Shown: piece by piece, positions 53,343 through 62,316 of the stretch
Layout: each line of letters opens with the position of its first letter
Numbering within the stretch: position 1 is the stretch's first letter
NCBI RefSeq assembly: GCF_014779715.1
Contig: NZ_JACXYU010000001.1
Span: forward strand, 124,001 to 188,000
DNA: 64,000 nucleotides
Reading direction: 5' to 3'
Source: Streptomyces chumphonensis
Lineage (GTDB): Bacteria; Actinomycetota; Actinomycetes; Streptomycetales; Streptomycetaceae
Program-made: the position numbers and the translations under genes
Notes under the pieces: model-generated
What the model was told of the DNA's origin: nothing
The model's input: only the letters and a program-made list of their open reading frames with translations
Databases searched by the model: none

Positions 53343-54611
53343 TCATCCGAAGAAGTTCCGAACGTACTCCAGGCCCTCGACCAGAGCGTCGACCTCGGCC
53401 GGTGTGGAGTACAGATAGAACGACGCTCGCGTGGTCGCGGGAATTCCGTAGCGCAGGCACACGGGCCGGGCGCAGTGGTGGCCGACCCGGACGGCGATGC
53501 CCTGTTCGTCCAGCACCTGGCCGACGTCGTGCGGGTGGATGTCGCCCAGCACGAACGAGATCGCCGCACCCCGGTCCTCGGCCGTACCGGGGCCGATGAT
53601 CCGCAGGTCCGGGACGTCCTGGAGCCGCTGCACGGCGTACCCGGTGAGGGCGTGCTCATGCGCGGCGATGGCGTCCATCCCGATGCCGCTGAGGTAGTCC
53701 ACCGCCGCGCCGAGACCCACGGCCTGGGCGATCGGCGGCGTGCCCGCCTCGAACTTGTGCGGCGCGGGGGCGTAGGTGGAGGAGTGCATCGAGACCGTCT
53801 CGATCATCTCGCCGCCGCCGAGGAAGGGCGGCAGGTCCTCCAGGAGCTCCTGGCGCCCCCAGAGCACGCCGATGCCGGTCGGGCCGCACATCTTGTGGCC
53901 GGTGAACGCGACGAAGTCCGCCTGTATGGCCTGCACGTCCAGCACCATGTGCGGTGCGGCCTGCGAGGCGTCGACGACGACGAGCGCGTTGACCTCCTGC
54001 GCCCGGCGGACGATCTCCTCGACCGGGTTGACCGTGCCCATGATGTTGGAGACCAGCGTGAAGGAGACGACCTTGGTCTTCTCCGTGATGACCTCGTCCA
54101 GGTTGGACAGGTCGAGCCGGCCGTCGTCGGTCAGCCCGAACCACTTCAGCTTCGCGCCCGTGCGCTGCGCGAGCAGCTGCCACGGAACGATGTTGGAGTG
54201 GTGCTCCATCTCCGTGATGACGATCTCGGTCTCGTGGTCCACCCGGTAGGGCTCGTCCGCCCAGCCGAGCATGTTCGCCACGAGGTTCAGCGACTCCGAG
54301 GCGTTCTTGGTGAAGATCACCTCGTCGCGGCTGGGAGCGTTGACGAAGGCGGCGACCTTGTCCCGCGCGCCCTCGTACAGGGCCGTGGCCTCCTCGGCGA
54401 GGACGTGCACACCGCGGTGGACGTTGGCGTTGTGCCGCTCGTAGTAGGTGTTCAGCGCGTCGAGCACCTGGCGCGGCTTCTGCGAGGTCGCCGCGTTGTC
54501 CAGGTACACGAGCCGCTTGCCGTCGTGGATCTGCCGGTCCAGGACGGGGAAGTCCTTGCGGATCGCCTCGGTGTCGAGGAGGCCCGGGAGCCCGGGACGG
54601 GAGGATGTCAC
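53343..54611 (-). CDS. sufS: Cysteine desulfurase SufS
   Basis: 422 residues of type II cysteine desulfurase. PLP is held by the Lys in FTGHKMCGPTGIGVL; the His-rich MEHHSNIVPWQ and the catalytic loop RVGHHCARPVCLRYG with the persulfide Cys are present. It supplies sulfur for Fe-S cluster building. Overlaps sufC by four bases (ATGA). Confidence 0.97.
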   Translation of the reverse strand: MTSSRPGLPGLLDTEAIRKDFPVLDRQIHDGKRLVYLDNAATSQKPRQVLDALNTYYERHNANVHRGVHVLAEEATALYEGARDKVAAFVNAPSRDEVIFTKNASESLNLVANMLGWADEPYRVDHETEIVITEMEHHSNIVPWQLLAQRTGAKLKWFGLTDDGRLDLSNLDEVITEKTKVVSFTLVSNIMGTVNPVEEIVRRAQEVNALVVVDASQAAPHMVLDVQAIQADFVAFTGHKMCGPTGIGVLWGRQELLEDLPPFLGGGEMIETVSMHSSTYAPAPHKFEAGTPPIAQAVGLGAAVDYLSGIGMDAIAAHEHALTGYAVQRLQDVPDLRIIGPGTAEDRGAAISFVLGDIHPHDVGQVLDEQGIAVRVGHHCARPVCLRYGIPATTRASFYLYSTPAEVDALVEGLEYVRNFFG

Positions 54612-55372
54612 GAAGTCGTGCCCCCCTTCACGTACTGCTCGTAGCCCTCGGCCTCCAGCTTGTCGGCCAGCTCCGGACCGCCGGACTCGGCGATGCGGCC
54701 CTTGGCGAACACGTGGACGTGGTCGGGCTTGATGTAGCGCAGGATGCGCGTGTAGTGCGTGATCAGCAGGGTGCCGACGTCGCCGCTCTCCCGCACCCGG
54801 TTGACGCCCTCGGACACGACGCGCAGGGCGTCGACGTCCAGGCCCGAGTCGGTCTCGTCGAGGATCGCGATCTTCGGCTTCAGCAGTTCCAGCTGAAGGA
54901 TCTCGTGGCGCTTCTTCTCGCCGCCGGAGAAGCCCTCGTTGACGTTGCGCTCGGCGAAGGCCGGGTCCATGGACAGCCGCTGCATGGCCTCCTTGACCTC
55001 CTTCACCCAGGTGCGCAGCTTGGGGGCCTCGCCGCGGGTGGCGGTGGCGGCGGTGCGCAGGAAGTTCGAGACGGAGACGCCGGGGACCTCGACCGGGTAC
55101 TGCATGGCGAGGAAGACGCCGGCGCGGGCCCGCTCGTCCACGGACATCTCCAGGACGTCCTCGCCGTCGAGGGTGACGGTGCCACCGGTGACGGTGTACT
55201 TCGGGTGACCCGCCAGGGAGTAGGCGAGGGTGGACTTGCCGGAGCCGTTCGGGCCCATGATGGCGTGGGTCTCGCCCTGCTTCACGGTCAGGTCGACGCC
55301 GCGCAGGATCTCGTTCGGCCCGCTGTCGGTGTCGACGGAAACGTGCAGGTCGTGAATCTCAAGGGTGGCCAT
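54608..55372 (-). CDS. sufC: SufC, ATPase of the SufBCD scaffold
   Basis: 254 residues. ABC-type ATPase: Walker A GPNGSGKST, signature FSGGEKKR, Walker B KIAILDETDSGLD. The sequence ALRVVSEGVNRVRESGDVGTLLITHYTRIL is typical of SufC. It powers cluster assembly on SufB-SufD in the cytoplasm. Starts six bases after the Rieske gene. Confidence 0.97.
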   Translation of the reverse strand: MATLEIHDLHVSVDTDSGPNEILRGVDLTVKQGETHAIMGPNGSGKSTLAYSLAGHPKYTVTGGTVTLDGEDVLEMSVDERARAGVFLAMQYPVEVPGVSVSNFLRTAATATRGEAPKLRTWVKEVKEAMQRLSMDPAFAERNVNEGFSGGEKKRHEILQLELLKPKIAILDETDSGLDVDALRVVSEGVNRVRESGDVGTLLITHYTRILRYIKPDHVHVFAKGRIAESGGPELADKLEAEGYEQYVKGGTTS

Positions 55373-55378
55373 GGGGCT

Positions 55379-55711
55379 TCAGGACTCCTGGGTGACGGAG
55401 ACGAGCACGGCCGCGTCCGGGCCGTCTCCTTCGATCTTTACGGGGTACACGGGGACGGGTCGCGTGGCGGGGAGACCCGAGGGCTTGCCGGTGCGCAGGT
55501 CGAAGCTGGAGCCGTGCAGCCAGCACTCGATGGCGCAGTCCTCCACCTCTCCCTCGGAGAGGGAGACGTTCGCGTGCGAGCAGATGTCGTTGATCGCGAA
55601 CACCTCGCCCTCGGTGCGCACGAGCGAGACCGGCGTGCCGTCGACGTCCACCCGCTTCGGGGTGTCGTCCTCCAGCTCACCGAGGCTCGCGACTTTCACG
55701 TATCCGCTCAT
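55379..55711 (-). CDS. Rieske [2Fe-2S] ferredoxin of the suf operon
   Basis: 110 residues. Cluster ligands: C-x-H in DICSHANVSL and C-x2-H in ECWLHGSSFDL. Similar to bacterial NirD/biphenyl dioxygenase ferredoxins. Located between sufD and sufC as in other actinobacteria; it may give electrons to cluster assembly. Its start overlaps the sufD stop (ATGA). Confidence 0.94.
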   Translation of the reverse strand: MSGYVKVASLGELEDDTPKRVDVDGTPVSLVRTEGEVFAINDICSHANVSLSEGEVEDCAIECWLHGSSFDLRTGKPSGLPATRPVPVYPVKIEGDGPDAAVLVSVTQES

Positions 55712-56880
55712 GCCACCGACGCTTCCAGCTCTTCGTCGATCTTGGCGAGCAGGCGCTCCTGGAGGTCGGGCAGACCGATCTGCTGGACCAGCTCGGCGAA
55801 GAAGCCGCGCACGACCAGACGGCGCGCCTCGTCGGCGGGGACACCGCGCGACATCAGGTAGAACAGCTGCTCGTCCTCGAAGCGGCCGGTGGCCGACGCG
55901 TGTCCGGCCCCCTGGATCTCACCGGTCTCGATCTCCAGGTTGGGCACCGAGTCGACCCGCGCGCCGTCGGTGAGGACGAGGTTGCGGTTCAGCTCGTAGG
56001 TGTCGGTGCCCTCGGCGGCCTTGCGGATCAGGACGTCGCCGATCCACACCGCGTGCGCGTCCTGCCCCTGGAGCGCGCCCTTGTAGGCCACGTTGCTGCG
56101 GCAGTGCGGCGCGTCGTGGTCGACGAGCAGGCGGTGCTCCTGGTGCTGGCCGTCGTCGGTGAAGTACAGGCCGTACAGCTCGGCCTCCCCGCCGGGGCCC
56201 GCGTAGCTGACCCGGGGGTGCAGCCGCACGACGTCGCCGCCGAAGGTGACGACGACGGACTTGAAGCTCGCGTCCCGGCCGACCAGGGCGTTGTGCTGCG
56301 AGCAGTGCACGGCCGTGTCCGCCCAGTCCTGGACGGAGACGACGGTGAGCTTGGCGTTGTCCCCGAGGACGAACTCCACGTTGGCGGCGCGCACGGCGTC
56401 ACCCGTGTGGTCGATGACGACGACGGCCTCGGCGAAGGCGCCCAGCTCGAAGACGGTGTGCCCGTAGGAGACGCCGCCCTCGCCGTGCAGGCCGACCCGG
56501 ATCGGCTCCTGAAGGACCGCTTCCTTCGGCACCGTGACGACGGTGGCCTTCTCGAAGGAGCTGAACGCCTGCGCGGCGACCCGGTCCACCGGCTTGCCGG
56601 CCCGGCCGAGGCGGGCGTCGTCGCGGCCGACGGCCTCGACGGTGACGCCCTCGGGCGCGGAGATCTCGGCCTTCAGGCCGCCCGACGCCTCGGCGCTGCC
56701 GTCGTGCAGCCCGCGCAGCCGCGCCAGCGGGGTGAAGCGCCACTCCTCCTCGCGGCCGTGCGGCACGGGGAAGTCCGCCACGTCGAACGAGGGCGGTGCG
56801 CTCATCCGGGTGGCGACGGTGGACTCGGCGGCCACCGCGATGGCGGTGTTGCCCGCCGGGTTTGTCTGAGCCTCAGCCAT
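55708..56880 (-). CDS. sufD: SufD scaffold subunit
   Basis: 390 residues with the SufBD beta-helix core: HNALVGRDASFKSVVVTFGGDVVRLHPRVSYAGPGGEAELYGLYF and the C-terminal [34 protein letters not shown]. Partner of SufB and SufC. 85 bases after sufB; the gap is short and featureless. Confidence 0.96.
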   Translation of the reverse strand: MAEAQTNPAGNTAIAVAAESTVATRMSAPPSFDVADFPVPHGREEEWRFTPLARLRGLHDGSAEASGGLKAEISAPEGVTVEAVGRDDARLGRAGKPVDRVAAQAFSSFEKATVVTVPKEAVLQEPIRVGLHGEGGVSYGHTVFELGAFAEAVVVIDHTGDAVRAANVEFVLGDNAKLTVVSVQDWADTAVHCSQHNALVGRDASFKSVVVTFGGDVVRLHPRVSYAGPGGEAELYGLYFTDDGQHQEHRLLVDHDAPHCRSNVAYKGALQGQDAHAVWIGDVLIRKAAEGTDTYELNRNLVLTDGARVDSVPNLEIETGEIQGAGHASATGRFEDEQLFYLMSRGVPADEARRLVVRGFFAELVQQIGLPDLQERLLAKIDEELEASVA

Positions 56881-56965
56881 GGCTACTACTGGTTCTCTTT
56901 CTCGGGTCTGGACACGCTCGGCTCTGACGCCGCCGAGCGCTGCGGGACGGGCGGGACGGCCGGCG

Positions 56966-58387
56966 TCAGCCGACCGCGCCCTCCATCTGCAGCTCGATCA
57001 GCCGGTTCAGCTCCAGGGCGTACTCCATGGGGAGCTCCTTGGCGATCGGCTCGACGAAGCCGCGCACGATCATCGCCATGGCCTCGTCCTCGGCCATGCC
57101 CCGGCTCATCAGGTAGAAGAGCTGGTCGTCGCTGACCTTGGAGACGGTCGCCTCGTGGCCCATCGTCACGTCGTCCTCGCGGACGTCGACGTAGGGGTAG
57201 GTGTCGGAACGGGAGATCGTGTCCACCAGCAGCGCGTCGCACAGCACGTTGGACTTGGAGTTCTCCGCGCCCTCGGCGATCTCGATGAGACCGCGGTAGG
57301 AGGTGCGGCCACCGCCCCGGGCCACCGACTTGGAGACGATGTTGGAGGAGGTGTTCGGCGCCATGTGGACCATCTTGGCCCCGGCGTCCTGGTGCTGGCC
57401 CTCACCGGCGAAGGCGACGGACAGCGTCTCGCCCTTGGCGTGCTCGCCCATCAGGTAGACGGCCGGGTACTTCATCGTCACCTTGGAGCCGAGGTTGCCG
57501 TCGACCCACTCCATGGTCGCGCCCTCGTAGGCGACCGCACGCTTGGTGACCAGGTTGTAGACGTTGTTCGACCAGTTCTGGATCGTCGTGTAGCGGCAGC
57601 GGCCGCCCTTCTTCACGATGATCTCCACGACCGCCGAGTGCAGCGAGTCGGAATTGTAGATCGGTGCGGTGCAGCCCTCGACGTAGTGCACGTAGGCGTT
57701 CTCGTCGACGATGATCAGCGTCCGCTCGAACTGGCCCATGTTCTCGGTGTTGATCCGGAAGTAGGCCTGCAGCGGGATGTCGACGTGCACGCCCGGCGGC
57801 ACGTAGATGAAGGAACCACCGGACCACACGGCGGTGTTCAGCGCGGCGAACTTGTTGTCACCGGCCGGGATGACCGTGCCGAAGTGCTCCTGGAAGATCT
57901 CCGGGTGCTCGCGCAGCGCGGTGTCGGTGTCCAGGAAGAGGACGCCCTGCTGCTCCAGGTCCTCGCGGATCTGGTGGTAGACGACCTCCGACTCGTACTG
58001 CGCGGCCACACCGGCGACCAGGCGCTGCTTCTCGGCCTCCGGGATGCCGAGGCGGTCGTAGGTGTTCTTGATGTCCTCCGGCAGGTCCTCCCAGGACTGG
58101 GCCTGCTTCTCGGTGGACCGCACGAAGTACTTGATGTTGTCGAAGTCGATGCCCGACAGGTCCGAGCCCCAGTTCGGCATGGGCTTCTTGTCGAAGAGCT
58201 TCAGGCCCTTCAGGCGGAGCTTGAGCATCCAGTCCGGCTCGGACTTCTTGCCGGAGATGTCGCGGACGACCTCCTCGGAGAGGCCGCGCTTGGCGGCCGC
58301 TCCGGCCGCGTCACTGTCGGCCCAGCCGTACTCGTAGTTGCCCAGCCCCTCCAGCTCGGGGTGGGCGGTCTCCGTGGGGAGCGTCAT
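56966..58387 (-). CDS. sufB: SufB scaffold subunit
   Basis: 473 residues. Core features: [54 protein letters not shown] with the conserved Cys of VEGC, and the C-terminal [34 protein letters not shown]. No intein is seen, unlike some mycobacterial SufB. Overlaps sufR stop by four bases. Confidence 0.97.
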   Translation of the reverse strand: MTLPTETAHPELEGLGNYEYGWADSDAAGAAAKRGLSEEVVRDISGKKSEPDWMLKLRLKGLKLFDKKPMPNWGSDLSGIDFDNIKYFVRSTEKQAQSWEDLPEDIKNTYDRLGIPEAEKQRLVAGVAAQYESEVVYHQIREDLEQQGVLFLDTDTALREHPEIFQEHFGTVIPAGDNKFAALNTAVWSGGSFIYVPPGVHVDIPLQAYFRINTENMGQFERTLIIVDENAYVHYVEGCTAPIYNSDSLHSAVVEIIVKKGGRCRYTTIQNWSNNVYNLVTKRAVAYEGATMEWVDGNLGSKVTMKYPAVYLMGEHAKGETLSVAFAGEGQHQDAGAKMVHMAPNTSSNIVSKSVARGGGRTSYRGLIEIAEGAENSKSNVLCDALLVDTISRSDTYPYVDVREDDVTMGHEATVSKVSDDQLFYLMSRGMAEDEAMAMIVRGFVEPIAKELPMEYALELNRLIELQMEGAVG

Positions 58388-59187
58388 GCGGGGTTCCTCC
58401 CGGCGGTGCTTGCAGAAGCTGTTGCGTGTGCGGTGGTCTCAGAGGTCAGCGCGGGCCCGTCTGCTCGCGGGACGAAGGTGGTGCACACCCCGTCGCCGTG
58501 CGCGATGGTGGCCAGGCGCTGCACGTGGGTGCCGAGCAGGCGGGAGAAGACCTCGGTCTCCGCCTCACACAGCTGCGGGAACCGCTCGGCGGCGTGCGCC
58601 ACCGGGCAGTGGTGCTGACAGAGCTGCTCGCCGGTCGAGGCAGGGGCACTGCGTGCCGTAGCAGCGTACCCGTCCTCCGAGAGCGCCTCGGCCAGCACAC
58701 GCGCGCGGTCCCGGGGGGCCGAACCCTCCAGACGCGCACGGTACCGCTCGGCCTGGGCGTTCGCCCGGGCCCGGGCGAACGCCGCGACGGCGGCCTCGCC
58801 CTGCTCGCCGCCACCGGCCATGCGCGCGATCCAGCGCATGGCGTCGACGGCGAGTTCGTCGTAGGCCTGGTCGAACGCGTCCCGACCGCCGTCGGTGAGG
58901 GCGAAGACCTTGGCGGGACGGCCGCGCCCCCGGTGCCCGTAGACCCGCTGGGCGCGGGCCTCCACGGTGCCCTCGGCGACCAGCGCGTCGAGGTGCCGCC
59001 GAACGGCGGCCTGCGTGAGCTCCAGCCGCACCGCCAGCTCCGCCGCGGTGGACGGGCCGTGGTCGAGGATGGAGCGGGCCACGCGATGACGGGTGCCGTG
59101 CTGCTCCTCCAGCGCGGCGGGCACACTCGCGAGCGCGGGGGCCGGAACCGGCTCCCGCGTCGTCGGCGCGTCTCCCGTGTTTTTCAC
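58384..59187 (-). CDS. sufR: SufR-type Fe-S sensing repressor
   Basis: About 267 residues from GTG 59187 ([11 protein letters not shown]); longer open frame upstream is not protein-like. Winged helix near 35-100: [62 protein letters not shown]. The C-terminal part carries [21 protein letters not shown] and a later GVCTTF, Cys residues that can hold a [4Fe-4S] cluster. In Streptomyces and mycobacteria SufR represses its own suf operon when clusters are plentiful. First gene of the operon. Confidence 0.92.
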   Translation of the reverse strand: MKNTGDAPTTREPVPAPALASVPAALEEQHGTRHRVARSILDHGPSTAAELAVRLELTQAAVRRHLDALVAEGTVEARAQRVYGHRGRGRPAKVFALTDGGRDAFDQAYDELAVDAMRWIARMAGGGEQGEAAVAAFARARANAQAERYRARLEGSAPRDRARVLAEALSEDGYAATARSAPASTGEQLCQHHCPVAHAAERFPQLCEAETEVFSRLLGTHVQRLATIAHGDGVCTTFVPRADGPALTSETTAHATASASTAGRNPA

Positions 59188-59258
59188 AACGCCATTGTTG
59201 CGTAATTCGGCGAGGAGCGGCAAGCCCGGTTGTGACCTGCGGCAATGGGGTGCGTCAC

Positions 59259-59274
59259 GTAAGGCAAGCCTTAC
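59259..59274. promoter_or_regulatory. Iron-box-like palindrome between sufR and the ABC transporter
   Basis: GTAAGGC-AA-GCCTTAC, a perfect 7-bp inverted repeat. The AGGC..GCCT core resembles DmdR/IdeR iron boxes (consensus half TTAGGTTAGG). It is 72 bases from the sufR start and 125 from the transporter start, so it could control either. Confidence 0.5.
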
Positions 59275-59398
59275 TCGCGCGGGGTGTCCGACGGCCCCTC
59301 GACGCCCGGCGCCCGCCCCGGGGAGGCCCCGGGAGGGCGGCGGAGCGGCGCGGCCCCCCGGGCGTCGGCGCTCCCCGGCGCTTCCTAGACTGGCCCGC

Positions 59399-60325
59399 AT
59401 GCACGAGAAGGCGGCCGTCGAGGTCGCGGGGCTGGTCAAGCGGTACGGCGGGACGACGGCGGTGGACGGCCTCGACCTGACCGTGGAGCACGGCACGGTC
59501 ACAGCCGTGCTCGGCCCCAACGGCGCCGGCAAGACGACCACCGTCGAGATCTGCGAGGGCTACCGCAAGCCCGACGCCGGCACGGTACGGGTCCTCGGGC
59601 TCGACCCCGTGGCCGACGGCGCGGCGCTGCGGCCCCGGATCGGGGTGATGCTCCAGAGCGGCGGCGTCTACCCGGGCGTGCGGGCCGGGGAGATGCTGCG
59701 GCACATGGCCGCCCTGTACGCCCACCCCCTCGACGTCGACGCGCTCGTCGAACGCCTCGGGCTCGGCTCCTGCGGCCGGACGGCCTACCGGCGGCTCTCC
59801 GGAGGCCAGCAGCAGCGGCTGGCCCTGGCCATGGCCGTCGTCGGCCGGCCCGAACTGGTCTTCCTCGACGAGCCGACGGCGGGCCTGGACCCGCAGGCCC
59901 GCCGCGCCACCTGGGACCTGGTGCGGGAGCTGCGCGCCGACGGCGTCGGCTGCGTCCTGACCACCCACCACATGGACGAGGCCGAGGAGCTGGCGGACGC
60001 CGTGGCGATCGTCGACGCCGGCCGGGTCGTCGCCCACGGCAGCCCCGGGGAGCTGTGCCGGGGCGGCGCCGAGAACACCCTGCGCTTCTCCGGCCGCCCC
60101 GGGCTCGATCTCGCCTCCCTGCTGCGGGCCCTGCCGCCCCGGACGGGCGCGGAGGAGGTGGCACCGGGCGCCTACCGGCTGCACGGCACCGTCGACCCGC
60201 AGCTCATCGCCACCGTCACCTCCTGGTGCGCGCAGAACGGCGTGCTGCCCGACCGCATCGCCGTCGAGCGCCGCACCCTGGAGGACGTCTTCCTGGAACT
60301 GACCGGTAAGGAGCTGCGGTCGTGA
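59399..60325 (+). CDS. ABC transporter ATPase, drug/export type
   Basis: 308 residues from ATG 59399. Walker A GPNGAGKTT (39-47), Q-loop in GVMLQSGGVYPG, signature LSGGQQQR, Walker B LVFLDEPTAGLD, H-loop TTHHMDEAEE. A C-terminal domain of about 80 residues follows, common in DrrA/YadG-type exporters. Coupled to the permease gene by a GTGA overlap (60322-60325). Confidence 0.95.
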   Translation: MHEKAAVEVAGLVKRYGGTTAVDGLDLTVEHGTVTAVLGPNGAGKTTTVEICEGYRKPDAGTVRVLGLDPVADGAALRPRIGVMLQSGGVYPGVRAGEMLRHMAALYAHPLDVDALVERLGLGSCGRTAYRRLSGGQQQRLALAMAVVGRPELVFLDEPTAGLDPQARRATWDLVRELRADGVGCVLTTHHMDEAEELADAVAIVDAGRVVAHGSPGELCRGGAENTLRFSGRPGLDLASLLRALPPRTGAEEVAPGAYRLHGTVDPQLIATVTSWCAQNGVLPDRIAVERRTLEDVFLELTGKELRS

Positions 60326-61104
60326 ACGGGATCGCCACGGGGACGCACTCCCCCGCCCCGGGGGCCGCGCCCGCCGGACGGATGATCGCCGCCCAGGCGG
60401 CCCTGGAGCTGCGGATGGCGCTGCGCCACGGGGAACAGCTCCTGCTCACCGTGGTCATCCCCACCCTGCTGCTCGTGCTGTTCAGCGGCGTGGACATCGT
60501 GGACCTGCCGGTCGACGGCGGGGAGCGGGTCGACTTCGTGGCCCCCGGGGTGCTGGCGCTCGCCGTGCTCTCGACGGCGTTCACCGGGCAGGCCATCGCC
60601 ACCGGCTTCGAGCGCCGCTACGGCGTCCTCAAGCGGCTCGGAAGCTCACCGCTGCCCCGCTGGGGCCTGATGACGGCCAAGACGGCGGCGGTGGTCGGCG
60701 TCGAGGTGCTCCAGGTCGCCCTGCTGAGCGCCGTGGCGTTCGCGCTGGGCTGGTCGCCGGAAGGCAACGGGGCCGTCGTGGCGCTGCTGCTCGTCGTCGG
60801 CACGGCGGCCTTCAGCGGGCTCGGTCTGCTCATGGCGGGCACCCTGCGCGCGGAGGCGACGCTGGCGGCGGCGAACCTCGTCTTCGTCCTGCTGCTGCTC
60901 GGGGGCGGCGTCGTGGTGCCGCTGGAGCGGTTCCCGCAGGCCGCGCAGGACGTCCTCGCCCTGCTGCCGGTGACGGCCCTCTCCGACGGGCTGCGCGCCG
61001 TCCTCCAGCACGGTGCCGGGGTGCCGTGGACGGAGTTGGGCATCCTGACGGCCTGGGCGGTGGTCGCCCTGACCGCCGCCGCCCGCTTCTTCCGCTGGGA
61101 GTAG
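60322..61104 (+). CDS. ABC-2 type permease
   Basis: 260 residues, GTG 60322. Six hydrophobic spans; the family segment AILSTAFTGQAIATGFERRYGVLKRLGSSPLPRW (here VLSTAF...) identifies ABC-2 membrane proteins. Works with the ATPase just upstream as an exporter of unknown substrate. Next to suf in other Streptomyces, from memory, so core rather than accessory. Confidence 0.93.
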   Translation: MNGIATGTHSPAPGAAPAGRMIAAQAALELRMALRHGEQLLLTVVIPTLLLVLFSGVDIVDLPVDGGERVDFVAPGVLALAVLSTAFTGQAIATGFERRYGVLKRLGSSPLPRWGLMTAKTAAVVGVEVLQVALLSAVAFALGWSPEGNGAVVALLLVVGTAAFSGLGLLMAGTLRAEATLAAANLVFVLLLLGGGVVVPLERFPQAAQDVLALLPVTALSDGLRAVLQHGAGVPWTELGILTAWAVVALTAAARFFRWE

Positions 61105-61119
61105 CGGGGGGACAGGGGG

Positions 61120-62316
61120 TCACGTCAGGGGCGCGAACTCGGGCAGGGTGAGCGCCGCGTGGGCCGGTCGTCCCCCGTGCGGTGGCGCCGTACCGAGCCG
61201 GCGCAGCATGTCGTCGCGCCGTTCCAGGGCCCGTGCCGTGGTGGGGAACAGCAGGGCGTCGCCCTCGCCCACCTGTTCCTGGTTCGCGGTCACGAAGCCT
61301 CGGGTGCGTTCCTCGTAGGCGGCGAGGCCCGCCGCGTGGTCCCGGCCGGCCAGGGAGGCAGCGAGCATGTACGCGCCGACGAGCGCGAGGCTGGTGCCCT
61401 GGCCGGTGAGGAAGGAGGGCGCGTACGCGGCGTCGCCCACCAACGCCACCCTGCCCCGGGACCAGCGGGGCATGCGGATCTGGCCGACCGCGTCGAAGTA
61501 GGGGTCGGCCGCGTCGCGCAGTGCGGCCAGCAGGCACGGCACCTCCCATCCCGCGTCGGCGAAGAGCGAGGTGATCAGGTCCTGCCACGCCTCCCGGTCC
61601 CGGAAGGCGTGGGAGGGCGGCTCCGGATGGGCGACGTTCAGGAGGGCGTGCACGTCGTCGCCGTCCCCCACGGCGTAGAGTGCCGCGGCTCGCCCCGGCG
61701 TGTTCCACATGATCGTCTCGTGGGAGAGCCCGAGGGTGTTGGGCAGGGTGAACACGGCGAAGCAGAAGCCGAGGTGGCGGTGGAAGCGCTCCTCGGGGCC
61801 GAACACGAAGCGGCGGGTGCGCGAGTGCGCACCGTCCGCACCGACCACCACGTCGAACGTACGGCAGCCGCCCCCGCGGAAGGTGACGTCGACGCCGTGG
61901 CCGGACTGGGCGAGGGTGTCGACGGAGTCGTCGAACAGGAACTCGACGTCGTCGCGGACCGCCGCGTGGAGGGCGGCGGTCAGGTCGCCGCGCCGGACCT
62001 CGAGGTCCCTGCCCGCGACACCACCGGTGACGGCGTGCGGAGTGAGCGAGGCCACCGTCCCGCCGTCCTCGTCGAGGAAGGTCAGTCGGCGCAGGTCGAT
62101 GTGCGCCTCCCGCAGTCGCGGCAGGATTCCCATCCTGCGGACGACCTCTAGTGCGGTGCCGCGGACATCTACGGGATAGCCACCGTCCCGCGGTGCGCGG
62201 GCCTTCTCGACCACCGTCACCCGGAATCCACCGCGGCTGAGCCAGTACGCGAGGGCGGGCCCCGCGACGCCGGCCCCCGATACCAGGACCGTACCCCTCG
62301 GCGTGACGCGGGTCAT
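61120..62316 (-). CDS. FAD-dependent monooxygenase, possible drug-inactivating enzyme
   Basis: 398 residues. FAD motif SGAGVAGPALAYWLSRGGF, then GADGAHSRTRRFVFG and GDAAYAPSFLTGQGTSLALVGAYMLA. This layout is shared with TetX-like and other antibiotic-modifying monooxygenases. It overlaps the MFS gene by four bases (ATGA), so oxidation and export are co-produced under one TetR. It is convergent with the ABC permease (15 bases apart). Substrate unknown; identity to TetX cannot be judged here. Confidence 0.88.
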   Translation of the reverse strand: MTRVTPRGTVLVSGAGVAGPALAYWLSRGGFRVTVVEKARAPRDGGYPVDVRGTALEVVRRMGILPRLREAHIDLRRLTFLDEDGGTVASLTPHAVTGGVAGRDLEVRRGDLTAALHAAVRDDVEFLFDDSVDTLAQSGHGVDVTFRGGGCRTFDVVVGADGAHSRTRRFVFGPEERFHRHLGFCFAVFTLPNTLGLSHETIMWNTPGRAAALYAVGDGDDVHALLNVAHPEPPSHAFRDREAWQDLITSLFADAGWEVPCLLAALRDAADPYFDAVGQIRMPRWSRGRVALVGDAAYAPSFLTGQGTSLALVGAYMLAASLAGRDHAAGLAAYEERTRGFVTANQEQVGEGDALLFPTTARALERRDDMLRRLGTAPPHGGRPAHAALTLPEFAPLT

